In this document: piece after piece, positions 1-12,121 of the stretch
Layout: the number at the start of each line of letters is the position of its first letter
Numbering within the stretch: position 1 is the stretch's first letter
Assembly (NCBI GenBank): GCA_019802505.1
Contig: JAFMOC010000196.1
Coordinates: 654,725 to 718,724 of the forward strand
Direction of reading: 5' to 3'
Source of the DNA: Corydoras sp. C115
Taxonomy: Eukaryota > Chordata > Actinopteri > Siluriformes > Callichthyidae
DNA: 64,000 nt
The notes under the pieces: model-generated
What the model was told of the DNA's origin: nothing
What the model saw: the letters and a program-made list of their open reading frames with translations, nothing else
Databases searched by the model: none
Position numbers and translations under genes: made by a program

Positions 1-162
1 CCATTGATACTATATTTTAATTTGCCTTTATTGCTGCAATTATAATAAGTGTTACCTCTAATTTGACTAAATTTGTCTTTGATTAATTGTGTTAATGAAA
101 TAATTCGGCGCCTGTTTGGTTAATTGGTGTTTGTTAATTGGTATCTGTTGTGTTTCCCACAC

Positions 163-165
<3 letters not shown>

Positions 166-212
<47 letters not shown>
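166..212. repeat. (TG)n microsatellite
   Basis: Uninterrupted TG run. Confidence 0.95.
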
Positions 213-213
<1 letters not shown>

Positions 214-959
214 GGTGTGGTGTGTGTACTTAAAGCCTGTCGTCATCATCACCTCTTGTGTAAAATAGAATCTTGTATAAAAGAACCGGTCTGTTCTATG
301 GTCTGTTCTATGTTTACTTCTGATGTCATGTGTTTGGTTGCACCATCGTTTACACAACGTTTGCTACGTTTCGCAGCCCTTATTTGAGCGCCTTATTTGT
401 CTGTTACAACACAAAAACACAAATTTCTAAATCCTGATTTCACATGAGAAACAATGTGTTCTGTGGAAACGCTATGATTGGAAGAAACGCCATTGACCTC
501 CCCACAGCAGGATGAGGAGCATAAAACTACACAAAAAAAACATATGCAGAAAATTTAATGGATATTTTGACCGTATGATGGCATGGTGTTGAAGGCATTG
601 GCATTGTTTTTCTTTTAAAACAAAAAAATCTGGAAATTCGTGTTGGTAAGTGGACATGGCTTATTATTTTTTTTAAATGATGGACGTGAACATGAGAGGC
701 CTTACACTCTCATGACTCGCGGCTTTTTGAATCATCATGCTTGTGAATTGTTTGTCAGAAGACTTGACATAAACTTCCATAAAAAAAAAAAAAAAAAAAA
801 AAAAACAACCTCAGAATGTACACAATGAGGGATAAATGTTAAAAAAACAAAGAAAAAAACAACAACCACAGAATGTAATAGAGGCACATTTAAAAAAAGA
901 GGACCTGTTGTTCATTGTTTTGTTTTTTTCATCCCAGAAGTGTTACGGTTTACCCCTGG

Positions 960-2010
960 AAACCGTGAGACGTGGGTGGATCCGCTACTCGGAATGACAA
1001 GGTCGGGGCGGGGATTAGGTGTTTACAGAGTTTATTCAGCCACACACAGGTAAACATAACATAGACAGGTGAACACAGTGGCTGCGGAGCTGGGGCCTGA
1101 CGTCACGGCGTCCGACGTCAGTGGGGCCGTGTTCCAATCCGCAGCGTCGAGCAGGGTGGAGTGTGGCTGAATACCAGGTGAACACAAGGCGGGACGTAGA
1201 ACTGTAAACTGAGGCATAAACACAGGACCAACAGGAGACGAGGTGAAACAGGACGAGACGAGCAGGACGAGGAGACCAGGACGTGGCGAGAACAGGGCGA
1301 GACTAGGATCAGGGCGAGACTAGGATCAAGGCGAGACTAGGGGTCAGGGCCAGAGTGGACGAGGCGTGACTAGGGAAGGTGCACAAACCAAGGCCATCTA
1401 GCCGGGAGTGACGGGAGTGAGCTACTTAAATAGGGAACAGTGATCAGGAACCCAGGTGTGCATAATTACAGGGGCGTGAACACAGAGACCAACCCACACC
1501 ATGTGACCAAAACAAACCGTGACCATGTGACAATAACAAAGCATGACATGACAAAACACAACACGTGACCATAACAAAGCATAACAAACACTAAACATAA
1601 CATAGGACCATAACACAGCATGACAAAGGCTGAACGCAACACATGACAATAACAATACTCTAAACACAACATGACAATACTCAAAACGAAACACGGGAAC
1701 ATAAATCCTGACAATACGCAAAACGGGACCACAACATAACATGACTGAGAACACACACACCAGGTGACACAGACAAAGCATACATGATACTAAACACGAC
1801 ATGCGAACATAACTAAGCAAAACTAAGAATACACACAACATGACACTGACAAGGCATACATGACACTAAACACAACACGCGAACATAACTAAGCAACTAA
1901 GAATACAAACAGATGACACTGACAAGGCATACATATTCGTGGACAGAGACAAGACATACATAGTGTGTAGACTAAATGAGGGGCGGGGCTACCCCTGGAG
2001 GCACCGCCCC
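960..2010. repeat. Complex repeat with degenerate tandem interior
   Basis: GC-rich ACGAG/GGCGAGAC repeats (1230-1345), then an interior of loosely repeated CATGACAATAACAAAGCAT-like units (1500-1930). It ends in GGGGCGGGGCTACCCCTGG; TTTACCCCTGGAAACC is near the start. Probably one old mobile element; class unknown. The - strand open frames inside only reflect the repeat. Confidence 0.5.
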
Positions 2011-4483
2011 TCCATGACCGACCACAAGAAGTGTTTAAAGGGGAATGTGTCATGTCTTTTTGGGGCTGGTCACATTTTTCCTCTTATCCAGGCCCTTATG
2101 GCTCATGTTGAAAAGAACAGTGTGTTTCCAAAACCCTATTTACAAAGCTGAGCCAGCAGAACTGTGAAATGCACTGAATGGATGATTAAATATATGTACA
2201 GCAGTGAGACTAAACACCGAAGACGAAAACACCTGCTGTTGGATCTTCATGTTCTTAACTACAGATTTGCTGTCTTTTGTGGCCTTTTTCAACAAGTGTT
2301 GGCAATAAAATCCAGAGGAGAGAATTTCTGCACCGCTCTTCAGTGTTAAATGTTTCATTGTTTGAGCGAGCTGAAGCTGATTTGCCGAAACCCCAAATGC
2401 TCCAGCGGTACGCAATGGTGACCCTGTTTTCTTGAAGGTCGTTTTGAATAAAAGCATCAGTTAGAATGACCTGTTGTGACCGGTTAAGTTGTCTGTGTGC
2501 TGCTGTTGAGTAAAGTTGAGTGAGACAGAGGCTATTTAGTTGATTACCAAATTGATTACAGAGGAAGGACTTCGGGGCTTTTTCCAGGGTACAAGTGACT
2601 ACCTATTGTCCCTTTCTTTAATTTAGGTCTGTGTTTGTCAGCTGTTGATGTGATGAAACAAAGCTTAGGGCTTCATTAAACACAGGAACAAGTGAGGCAG
2701 CTGTACAAAGATGCCCGGCACGTACACATCAAGCGTTACATTATTCGCTTTAAAGTCAATGATATGAAATTAAACAAAGTTATTCATGTACAGGGAAGCA
2801 GAATATTGATTTCACTTATATACACACCATGAACACAATATTTGGGCACAACACTTAACCATTAAATTCATATAGTTTATTATGTTTCACTACAGTGCCA
2901 CAAATTTCTAATACACACTCGCTACATGGGGCAATTTAAAGCAGCTGATTGACCTTGAATCCATGTTTTTGGATCATGGGAGCGAACGGGGAAAACCCAT
3001 GTACACAAAGGTAGAAGATGTAAACTCCAGCCAAATGGGGATTCAAACCTGGAGCCACAGTGCTGAGAGGCAGACGTGCTAAATCTATAATATAATATCT
3101 CAGATGTGTATGGGGATTCCCCCCCCCCCCCCCATAGATATACAGTACAAACTAAAAGTACACTCCCTGGATTAAATTAGATACCAGTGCATGTCTGATT
3201 ATAGTTCCTTGTTCCTGTATGAAGTGCACACCATACTGAAATTCATATTTTGTCATATCCTCTGGTCATTAATTAATGTCTATCTCTGTGGGGTAGCTTA
3301 AATAACAGATCTTGACTTAAATGGGTTTAGACTTGAGAGAAACCTCAAATGACTGGTTGCACAAGCTCGTGAGCGGCAGTGTAATTAGGTGGGGAGGTTT
3401 GTGATGACTATACGGGTTTCTTTTCCTACAGTCTGAGTTCTAAAGGTTTAAATGCTTTAAATTTATTTCACAAGGGCTTTAATTTTTTGGGAGGGACTTT
3501 TTAATAGGCCAAATTTAAGACCTTTATTTTTCATTATTTCCATGAATAGTCATACGGTGTGTGATGGGACATGTGTTTTGTTAATGTGAAGTGAAAATAA
3601 AGTGTAATATAATTGTGTTATTGTGCTCCGGTTACAACTGTTTCTAAACAGCTGGATATATATTTAACTTTACAGCTGAATGTTTCTGTCCTCATCAGAG
3701 CATGGTTTATACATAACATCAAAGGATCTTGATTTATGGATGTTCTATAAATCTATTTGCAAACTTCACACTCACAAACGGCCGATGCTTTTATACAAGT
3801 TGATTTAGACGGATCCCAAATTCATAGACCGGGATTGATCATTTGTCAGAACAGTGTTATGGTGATTATAGTGCTGTGTTTCTTTTCTGAACACTGCCCA
3901 CTAAATTTAAAAACTGTCGCTGTTTGGAATAACAGTCTATTAATAAAGTAGCATTGCATGTCATTGGTGTTTATTTTTAAAGACACCAATATGTACAAGC
4001 CTTTAAAGACATTTAATCGGTCACTGCAACAAACTGGTATTATATCTGTCTTACTGATGATCATCTGGTATTCCTTTTATTTTTTTACTGTTCGTTAAAA
4101 TTGTATTTATTAAAAGTCAATAGAGTGTGTATACTGTACTCCTCTGTGTATGATACAACAGGTTTTAAATAAGGGAGGTTAAAGGTTTTAAATAAGGGCG
4201 GGTGGGAGGAGTACAAGAAACTACTCTCGTTTCATTCTCGGTCAGACTCTGCAGGAGCAGGTCATATAGACATTACTGTAGAAATGGTGAAGGATTTTAA
4301 AGTTTTAAAGGTTTTTTTTTTTTTTTTTTTGAACACCAATGAAGAAGGAACACTTTCGGGTAAACAGAATTATTTACACAGTATGCTTTGAGATTAGTTT
4401 TTTATTATTATTATTATTATTTATTCTTTATTTATTCCTCACAACGGTTGATGTTCTTTCCACTTGGCTGTGTTGACAGAACC
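2011..4483. other. Non-coding region upstream of Ig gene 1
   Basis: No supportable gene. Contains an old V-SINE (2914-3083), a poly-C run near 3120, AT-rich DNA, and poly-T at 4313-4330. Confidence 0.6.
2914..3083 (-). mobile_element. V-SINE, old degenerate copy
   Basis: ACATGGGGCAATTTAAAG, CCATGTTTTTGGATCATGGG and AATGGGGATTCAAACC match the family with many changes. Oldest-looking copy in the window. Confidence 0.7.
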
Positions 4484-4535
4484 ATGAAGAACTCGTGTGT
4501 GATCTGCAGAGTTGTATGGTTATTAGCTCTAATCT
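4484..4535 (+). CDS. Ig gene 1, exon 1 (signal peptide)
   Basis: ATG in an ACC-ATG-A context, then a hydrophobic stretch (VVWLLALIC). It ends in a GTGAGT donor, phase 1. The length, 52 nt, equals that of exon 1 of the downstream paralogue. Confidence 0.8.
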
Positions 4536-5469
4536 GTGAGTGAAGGTTTTTTCATTTCTTTCTGCGAGTGGACGTGTCTGACTGTGAACCTGTCCTTTAC
4601 GTGTTATCAGTCAGTGTTCTTTATCAGAAAACAACCTTTTATTTATTTCATAGGGCTGCAGTCATCAACACAACTCTCTGTGCACTTTTTGATTAATGAC
4701 ACCATCTACATCTCGCCGGGACACGTTCTTGTTTTGGAGGCAAAGTTTGAAACGCAGCCCGGAGAGAAGGTCTTCCTTTTGACATGGGATTTCAAAACGA
4801 GTACCAAAGAGGTTCGACTAGTTACAAATAACAAATCTAATAACGACAGAGTTTCAGTGGAGAACGGAGGACAGTTACTGAAGATCAGGAATGTAACGAA
4901 GGATGATTACGGAACTTACACCATTACAGTCACAAATGACAAGGGAATACAACAGTCGAGTTCTGTTCAGGTGAAACAAACACGTGAGTAAGGCTTCCAG
5001 TACCTCCAGCTTTCATGACTCTGTTTTCTCCAATAAAAATCCTTCCCGGCATTTTTTCACCAATCAGTTACCACAGTAACAACTTTAAACGACATTAAAC
5101 GATTCCTGCTTTAGTGTTAATTTACCGGGACTAAAAATACTAAAAAAAAAAAAGCACGTCTCCTGAACTCAGGTGATAGTTTAACAGTTTAATAGTTTAC
5201 AGCACACATTAAACGTACGGTAACTCCTTAAGGAGGAGAGCTTCTTTAAACCTCAGTGACTCCTGGGTGCCTCCTCAAATATTTGCCTTCATTATCAGTC
5301 AGTCATTAACTTCTTCTGCAAAGTTTTTAAAGGGTTAGAGTCTAAAGTCATGTGTTAATGTTTAAAGGGTTAGAGTCTAAAGTCACGTGTTAATGTTTAC
5401 CTGAGTCTATATAATTTTATATATTTGTGTGTGTTATATATGTTTTGTTATATTATTATATATGTAATA

Positions 5470-5557
<88 letters not shown>

Positions 5558-7238
5558 CATTATAGTGTTTTTCTGGTACAAGTGTATCAGACACAGCAGT
5601 GCTACTGGAATTTTAAACCCTAAATCCTAAATCCACCTTCTATCAATATGTTCATGTCCATGTATTTGTCACAGAACTTCATGATGGTGTTTTTTGGAAA
5701 ACCACCTTTATTTATATTATTGAAAGTCCTCCATAGACCCAATTATTCTGCCCATAAGACATGTCCATTGAAACTCCATGACCTGAGTTTGACCACCGTT
5801 TCAGGGTTCCTGCAGTATTCACAGAACGCTTACATCTGCAGTTTATCTTGATTACAAATAAGAAGCCTGTTCGTCCTCCCATGGCAATTTTCTATGTAAT
5901 TAGCTGTTGTTGAGTTTTTAAGTTGCTGATCTGTTCCCTCTGACCCTCAACTCAATTATCTCTTGTTTGGGTGAGCACTCCTTTCGTAAGCAATACAAGC
6001 TGTAGGAATGCTGATGTACAGACATGACAAAAAAAATGCTTTCTCAGATTCTTTGCCAAGAATTCTCAGGGTTTTCTATGATGTAGTTTTAAAATACGCG
6101 ATTACGTGAACATGACAGGAATGTCGCAGGTGTGTTGGACTTTGATGTACCAAAGTGAAAGAAACTTAAGATATTGTTTTGGGGTTTTTTTTGTTTGTTT
6201 ATTTGTTTTAGTTTTTTTCCTTCGTCACACTTTCAGAATGTAATACTGGTTCTCCTGCATGTTCGTGTGAAAACACGTCATAGAAAATGATGACTCATCA
6301 GTTATAGCAGATTTTTAATATTGATAAGGTTTTTCATCTGGGTTACTCATATCATTTCCTATTATACTTCATCTTAATTGAAACATGAGCTTGATGAAAT
6401 TAAACACCTTAGAGACGCACGGAGGTGTCCAGTTCCTGAGCAGACATCCCATCTAACAATGTGGCATTATGTAGTGAAACCGTGATGTCAAGGAAACAAA
6501 ATCTAATTATCAAACCAGGTAGTTGGTGAAAACTGGGACATCGTTCTGAACACAGGTACTAAAGGTGTTCTGGCCTGGAACATGATCCATCCTTGGATAT
6601 TCAACTCCATGTCATTATCTATTTGAGATGCATCAGAACTTTTAATGTAGGACTCTAAGGATTTGAAAGAAAATGTCCTTTGTATTCCTTGTTCTAACGT
6701 TCCCCTCTTTCATTCTCTGTTTGTTCTTACAGAACAGAAACCAAAAGTCTCTATTTCCCTGTTGTGTAGTGTAACCACTGAGGGGGCGCAGTGGGACACC
6801 CCTGTTTTCACTTGGTTGGTGAATGGAGATCCGGTGACCAAGGAAACTTATAATATAACCGAAGATGGAAAAATACTGCACCTCTCCGAGAACTTTGATC
6901 ATAACTACACCTGCATGGTGGCCAGCAGTCAGGGAACGGGCGCAATTGAGATCACAGGTAAAGAAAAGGAATTTTTTTTTTTTTTCTTAAATAACACAAA
7001 TTTTAACCTTAATGAGTAAAAAGGCTAACAGATAGATGGATGGGTAGGTGGGTGGGTGGGTGGATGGATGGATGGATGGATGGCTTTATTGTCATTGCAC
7101 GTGATGCAACAAAATTCCAAGTGGTACCTCTTAACCACTGAGAACAAACGACGGAGAACATGTATCCATAAAAACATTCAATCATTTTTTTAAGTGTATA
7201 AAATAATATTATAATATATAATATGAAACACAGATGTG

Positions 7239-7271
<33 letters not shown>

Positions 7272-7422
7272 GACGTTATAGCCCAGCGATAGATTGGCGC
7301 CCTGTCCTGGGTCTATCTGCCCAGCGCCCGAAACGTTCTCCCCTGGATGGGCATGGGGAACGACCCTAATAGAGAATAAAGTGGAAGATAATGGATGGAT
7401 GGATGGATGGATGGATATGACG

Positions 7423-7498
<76 letters not shown>

Positions 7499-9768
7499 CG
7501 TTATATATATGATAGCAGCCATATGGAATTGGTGGTAAGTTCTTAAAGGTACAGGTGTGCAGAAAGAGTAGTGTATAGTATGTACCGTAGACCACAAACT
7601 ACAAAGTCCATCTTTAAGTGGAGCAAAAAGAGGTGTTCAAACAGTACATCTCTCGAATACAGTACAGCCCATTCAGGAGTCTAATTGTAGGAATGCTGTG
7701 ATCGTGGAGCATGCCCTCAGCTCCGCACGTCCGCAACAGCACAAAAAAATATAATCCACATCTGCAGCTGTGTAGAAATGTAGTGAGTGCGCTATAATAA
7801 TAAATTTAAAATGTGATCTGGATGCTGTCTGATGGACCTCACCCTAATGGAACCGTGCCCATTCCTTGAAGTTCCGTATGGTACAGGAATTTGCTTTGGC
7901 CAAAATAAAAGACTTTTCACTAAAAATCACTCCTTGTTCTGTGAATAATTTTAGAACCTGAAACATTTCCATCTGGGAGTCTATTCTTCTGAAATGCTGG
8001 ATCCTGGTGGTTTGAGTCATAATGCTAATATTGCAACATGGAATCCAATGCCAATTCTAATGCAGTTGGGTTCGTCACTTTGATACCAATGTCCTGGATT
8101 AAGAGGAAGGTTTCCGGTTTTCTTAAGACTTCATAAAGTTTTGATGGTCCCTCAGTCGTTTGTATTTGGATAAGCTAAAGAACTGAGGTGGAGAATGAAG
8201 CCCATTGGTTCTTAATGACGCTTTTCTCATGAATGTTTGATAATAAGCCGGTTTATCTGCTCACTCCGAATGCAAACCAATCCCTCCTGTATGAAAAGTC
8301 TATGCAAAAAAGCTGAGAGAACTACAAACTAAACAACACAGCTGAACATCTGATGTCTACATTATTCAGTAAATACATTTTTAGCACTTTTTTTTGTTTT
8401 TATTTAATAGTATTGTGTTAAAAAAAAACTGCTCTCTTAAAGCCCCATATTAAACTCCCCATATTAACAGTCTGAATGGAATGTCCCCCCCCAGGGGGAT
8501 TATAAAGTATTCTGGTTCTAATGCTTCTGATCATTCTGTTGACCTTTCCGATATACACATATAGAGGACAGGTCTCCTATGACAATGTGACTACTTACTA
8601 CCTTCCCTCTGTCCCAGTTTCTTTCTTGTACATCAAGCTGTTATTTATTATAAAATTTGCCTCACCTTCAGCCATATTTCCGTTTAAGAACACAAATAAT
8701 TCCTGGTTTACTCAAAACATATGCGGTCAAAATTCCATTCCAGGTAATTAATCATCATGAGTTTCAGTTCAGGTTAATATTAACATCAGGTAATCGTTTC
8801 CCTCCAATCCATTTGGTACAATTTAGAAAACCCATATAAGGGCATTTCATTGATGGTAAAACATTCCTCTACGTGTTCCGAAGTCCTGATATTTTTAAGC
8901 ATGGTGTTTTTCCAGTGCTTGTGGGTTTCTATAGCGATAGTGTTTGTGTTTTATTTCTGTTTTGGTTTTGAGTAATGGAGTTGGCTGTTAGCACAAACTG
9001 TATGAATAGGTTCCTTGATATTGATTAAACTGCACAAGTCTGTTTCTGCTCGCATTTCGGACTCCGGTAAGAATATAAACGCTAGCTGACCGGGAACTGG
9101 ACTTGTGATTATAAAGCCTGGACTGTTCAAAATAACATTTCTCTTTTTTTTTTTTCTTAATGCAGTTTCTTAAAGCAGAAACACTTTAGCATTTGGCGTC
9201 AAGATTCATTGATGGAGAAAATGCTTTTCATACAACAGTAATGGAGCCTTAACACAGATTCGTTAATGTCTCACTACATTCTATTTATTTAGTCCATCCT
9301 GTTGATGAACCTTTTGACCCGCGGGAACGAGAACCCTGAGAACATGACACTTTAGAGACCTGGTTGTGTATCTGTATTTAAAAGCAAACTGATGCTCTCA
9401 GATTCCCAAACAATTTGATTGATTTACACTCCCACTATCCGGACTTTGGAGCAGTGGTTTGTTGGATGTGACAGGAGAAGGAACACATTTCCAATCCTTT
9501 CACGATTTGGTTTTTCAGGTCCCGAACAGCAAAGTTGCCACCATGCTGCCCATACCTGTGGGCGTCTGCGTTCCATCTTGGTGTTGGGCATCATTCTGAT
9601 TTGTGTTGCTGTTTATTTCTGGTGAGGATGCAGACGTTTTCTCAGCTTTTATTTATAGTTGTATTGTTTTGCTTTTTTAATGACCCTATTTTTCTCTTGG
9701 TGTGCAGGAAGAAAAGCCAGAAAAGACCAGAGAGAAATTCACCAAGGCATGATGCAGGACATTATTGA
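4484..9768 (+). CDS. Two-Ig-domain type I membrane protein (HEPACAM/CD2-SLAM-like), paralogue 1
   Basis: Five coding exons joined by GT-AG introns: 4484-4535, 4654-4983, 6733-6957, 9519-9621 and 9708-9768. The sum is 771 nt, 256 residues plus stop. Order: signal peptide (1-17), V-type Ig domain (about 18-127), C2-type Ig domain (about 128-202), transmembrane helix (about 215-236), short basic tail starting KKSQKR. The V domain keeps the core Trp (LLTWDF) and the DDYGTY turn, but Ala and Ile stand where the disulfide cysteines should be. The C2 domain keeps Cys-Trp-Cys. A disulfide-less V plus C2 is the pattern of the HEPACAM and CD2/SLAM families, known for cell-surface adhesion and immune recognition. 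The first three introns are phase 1 and the last is phase 2, exactly as in the next gene. The tail has no ITAM or ITIM. A CAG just before the start codon could be the acceptor of a 5'-UTR exon. Exact orthology is not assigned. Confidence 0.82.
4654..4983 (+). CDS. Ig gene 1, exon 2 (V-type Ig domain)
   Basis: Acceptor TTTCATAG, donor GTGAGT, phase 1 on both sides, 330 nt: the usual one-exon-per-Ig-domain layout. Motifs seen are LLTWDFKT, RVSVENGGQLLKIRNV and DDYGTYTITV. N-glycosylation sequons occur at NDT and NVT. The canonical B- and F-strand cysteines are missing. Confidence 0.85.
5328..5399. repeat. Two-copy 35-bp tandem repeat
   Basis: AAAGGGTTAGAGTCTAAAGT and CGTGTTAATGTTT occur twice in a row with one base change. 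Confidence 0.8.
5470..5555. repeat. (TA)n microsatellite
   Basis: Long TA run in intron 2 of Ig gene 1. Confidence 0.95.
6733..6957 (+). CDS. Ig gene 1, exon 3 (C2-type Ig domain)
   Basis: Acceptor TTCTTACAG, donor GTAAAG, phase 1 on both sides, 225 nt. The B-strand Cys (SLLCSV), core Trp (FTWLVNG) and F-strand Cys (YTCMVAS) are all present, so this domain should have its disulfide. NIT and NYT sequons are present. Confidence 0.85.
7078..7155 (-). mobile_element. L2-like LINE 3' end, reversed
   Basis: TTTATTGTCATTGCACGTG and AAAATTCCAAGTGGT next to a (GATG)n tail on the left are the reverse of a common L2-type 3' end. In intron 3 of Ig gene 1. Confidence 0.45.
7281..7415 (+). mobile_element. 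V-SINE, 5'-truncated to its 3' tail
   Basis: Begins GCCCAGCGATAGATTGGCGC and ends in (GGAT)n. A perfect 12-bp target duplication TATGACGTTATA lies at 7269-7280 and 7416-7427. Confidence 0.88.
7424..7492. repeat. (TA)n microsatellite next to a V-SINE
   Basis: TA run after the SINE at 7281-7415; a shorter one lies before it (7238-7270). Confidence 0.95.
9519..9621 (+). CDS. Ig gene 1, exon 4 (transmembrane segment)
   Basis: Acceptor TTTTTCAG, donor GTGAGG, 103 nt, entering in phase 1 and leaving in phase 2. It encodes a short stalk rich in Cys and His, then the hydrophobic run SILVLGIILICVAVYFW. Confidence 0.8.
9708..9768 (+). CDS. Ig gene 1, exon 5 (cytoplasmic tail and stop)
   Basis: Acceptor TGTGCAG. 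The split Trp codon is completed, then KKSQKRPERNSPRHDAGHY and TGA. The basic residues right after the membrane segment fit a stop-transfer anchor. An ATTAAA at 10052-10057 is a possible polyadenylation signal, but this is weak in such AT-rich DNA. Confidence 0.75.
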
Positions 9769-10264
9769 TACAGATCTCTTATTTGTGCTTTGGACCATTA
9801 AATATATAAATAACGTTATACACTTTGAGCACACGAATGTGGACAACTGACGCTCAGAACTAATCGACCGTCTCCTCAGACTTTCATCAGACCTCAGTAT
9901 TATCAGAAACAATATAAACACTCCAAAACCATCACAATGGAACTGTATTCAACATTTCAGGTTCTGGATTCTGTTCCGTCTGCTACTTTCACAGATTTGT
10001 AAATCTTTATAAAATGTCTCCTTCCATATAAATAATATATATAGATAATATATTAAAGATATTACATATTAAGACCAGTATGTCCAACCTACTCGTTTTA
10101 TTAGTGTCTTCAAGTGCACTCCCGTCATTCTTGCCTCTTGGCTCGGTCGCGGCTTCATCATCGCCTGAAACCTTTAAGAGCCAGATGTCTATTTTGCACT
10201 GACGTCATCAAAACTCCGACAGCTGCTGACCAAACGTTTCCTTTAAATTGGAAAGGGCAACCAT

Positions 10265-10580
10265 AATCCATCCATTACCTACCGCTTTATCCTCTTTATT
10301 AGGGTCGCGGGGTGGGGGGGGTTCCCCATGCCCATCCCCATCCCGGGGAGAACGTCTTGGGCGCTGGGTAGATACACCCAGGGCAGGGCGCCAATCTATC
10401 GCTGGACTCACACACACTATATATGGGTCAATTTGGAGAACTCAATTGACCTTGATCCATGTTTTTTGGACAGTGGGAGGAAAACATGGAAACGCCACCC
10501 AGATGAGGATTCGAACCGGGAATCCCCAGCGCTGAGAGACGAGCGTGCTGACCACTAAACCACCGTGCCACCCACGAAAT
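10265..10580 (-). mobile_element. V-SINE
   Basis: Full-length, reversed. Target duplication GGCAACCAT at 10256-10264 and 10581-10589. Confidence 0.88.
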
Positions 10581-10670
10581 GGCAACCATGACGCGATGTT
10601 CATTTGTTTACTGGTTCCACCAGAACCAACAGACCAGATGTTCAACAGTCAAAGTGGTGAGCAGTGTGAG

Positions 10671-11082
10671 GTGAGGTGTGACCGGCTTCCTGGAGATCTT
10701 CATCCATGGCTCTGCTGACGAATCCTGGATGGAACCTGAATATCAATTGGACTGGCGGTCCCGCAGGACGCCCCCTAATGGACTCACATATATTCCATTC
10801 CAGTTGTTAGAGTTTTTCCATTTGTTTAATATCTGTACATTAGTGTCCTACACTGTTGTTGCTGCCTGGCCGCTCAAGAAGGACGAGTCCCCCACTGAGT
10901 CTTGGTCCTCCCAAGGTTTCTTCCTTAAATAACAACATAACAGGGAGTTTTTTTTCTTGCCGTTGTCGCTTCGGCTCACTCTTTGGGGGTTTAAAGGCTT
11001 TTCATTCTGTAAAGCTGCTTTGTGAGAATGAACTGTTGTAAAAAGCGCGACAGAAATAAATAACTTGAACTTGAATTGAACT
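10671..11082 (+). repeat. Dispersed repeat family B, copy 1
   Basis: Runs from GGCTTCCTGGAGATCTTCATC through GGCCGCTCAAGAAGGACGAG and TGTAAAGCTGCTTTGTGAG to a short (GAACTT)n-like tail. Nearly the same as 12809-13199. The 3' end with a short tandem tail suggests a retroelement. The open frames inside have no known protein match. Confidence 0.65.
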
Positions 11083-12069
11083 TCAGTGAACAATGGCAGG
11101 TTTACACCTCTGTGGGGAACAAAGAGTGAAAAATGTTCTAACAAGGGTGTTTTAAATGTTTCTGCAAAGGAATTCCAGGAACGAACAGGAAAGCTGTCGG
11201 GTCATTAGGGTGGAGCAGCATCCACACGTACATAAGAAAGGCTTTTTATGAGGGCAATTTGTTTAAAGGCAATGTTTATCACAGCACAATTGTGTGTGTG
11301 TGTGTGAGGGAGAGTGCAGGAAAAGGAAAGAGGAAATTGCTCTGCAGAATAGCACATTCTTTACTAGATGCAAACATCATTGTGTTTTGAAGAGAACCTG
11401 TACTTTAATAAAAGCTTTCAATTTAGGAAATACACAGCGTAAGCTTTATTACCCATGATCCTTATTATTGTTACTACAGAGCGTGACCCCTGAATAAAGA
11501 GTCTGATTCCTTGTTGAATAAAAATCTGGGCGTTTTTTCGCTGAACTTCTGTCGTCGACGTTCTCACGTCTTTTCGAACGTTCTCTAAAAATAGAGCGAA
11601 AGGAAGAGGAATTCATCGGGCCCATAATGCAGGGTGGGTCCGTGTCGCCACCACGGTTGTTCTAGGTTCCTCTTGATCCCGCCCCTGATTGTTGTTGCAC
11701 ACTGTTGAAGCGGGGTACCGATACGGTTGGGCTAAAGAATAACCTTAAGCTTTGAGGGGTCGCCAGCTGTCCCGTAGCCGTTCGGACGTCCAGCAGGTAG
11801 GACGACTTCTTGATAGAACGTTCTGTTTGTTGCTTTTTAAATTGAAGTTGGGAAATAAGTTTGTGTTCCGCTGTTAAGGGAGCGGAGAGAGACGTTCTGC
11901 TAAAATATAACACTGCACTCAGGTGTTAGAGAGTCGCTGCTCAGTGTCCACTGATGTACATACATACATGCTCATCGTGGACGTTGTAGTTCTACTGTTC
12001 CATTCTGTAGTCCATCTGTTGCTCTACGTACTTTGTTGCTCTGCAGAGTGAAGGTGGAGGAGAAGCAGG

Positions 12070-12121
12070 ATGGAACGCAGACCGCAGAGTCTCTGCTTCC
12101 AACTTCTTCTGCTGGCGTTCG
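12070..12121 (+). CDS. Ig gene 2, exon 1 (signal peptide)
   Basis: ATG followed by a basic n-region and the hydrophobic run FQLLLLAF; donor GGTGAGA, phase 1. A CTGCAG about 25 nt upstream could be the acceptor of a 5'-UTR exon. Confidence 0.78.

Larger units (their letters stand above)
6958..9518 (+). other. Intron 3 of Ig gene 1
   Basis: 2.56 kb between the C2 and transmembrane exons. Holds (GGTG)n/(GATG)n, an L2-like end, a V-SINE tail and (TA)n tracts; 7500-9518 shows nothing recognisable. Confidence 0.7.

Noticed and set aside
1422..1841. 139-codon - strand open frame rich in Cys, Leu and Val
   Set aside because: It follows the degenerate tandem repeat at 1500-1930 and has no domain.
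8521..8751. 76-codon hydrophobic open frame in intron 3 of Ig gene 1
   Set aside because: No splice signals in frame and no recognisable domain; AT-rich DNA gives such frames by chance.
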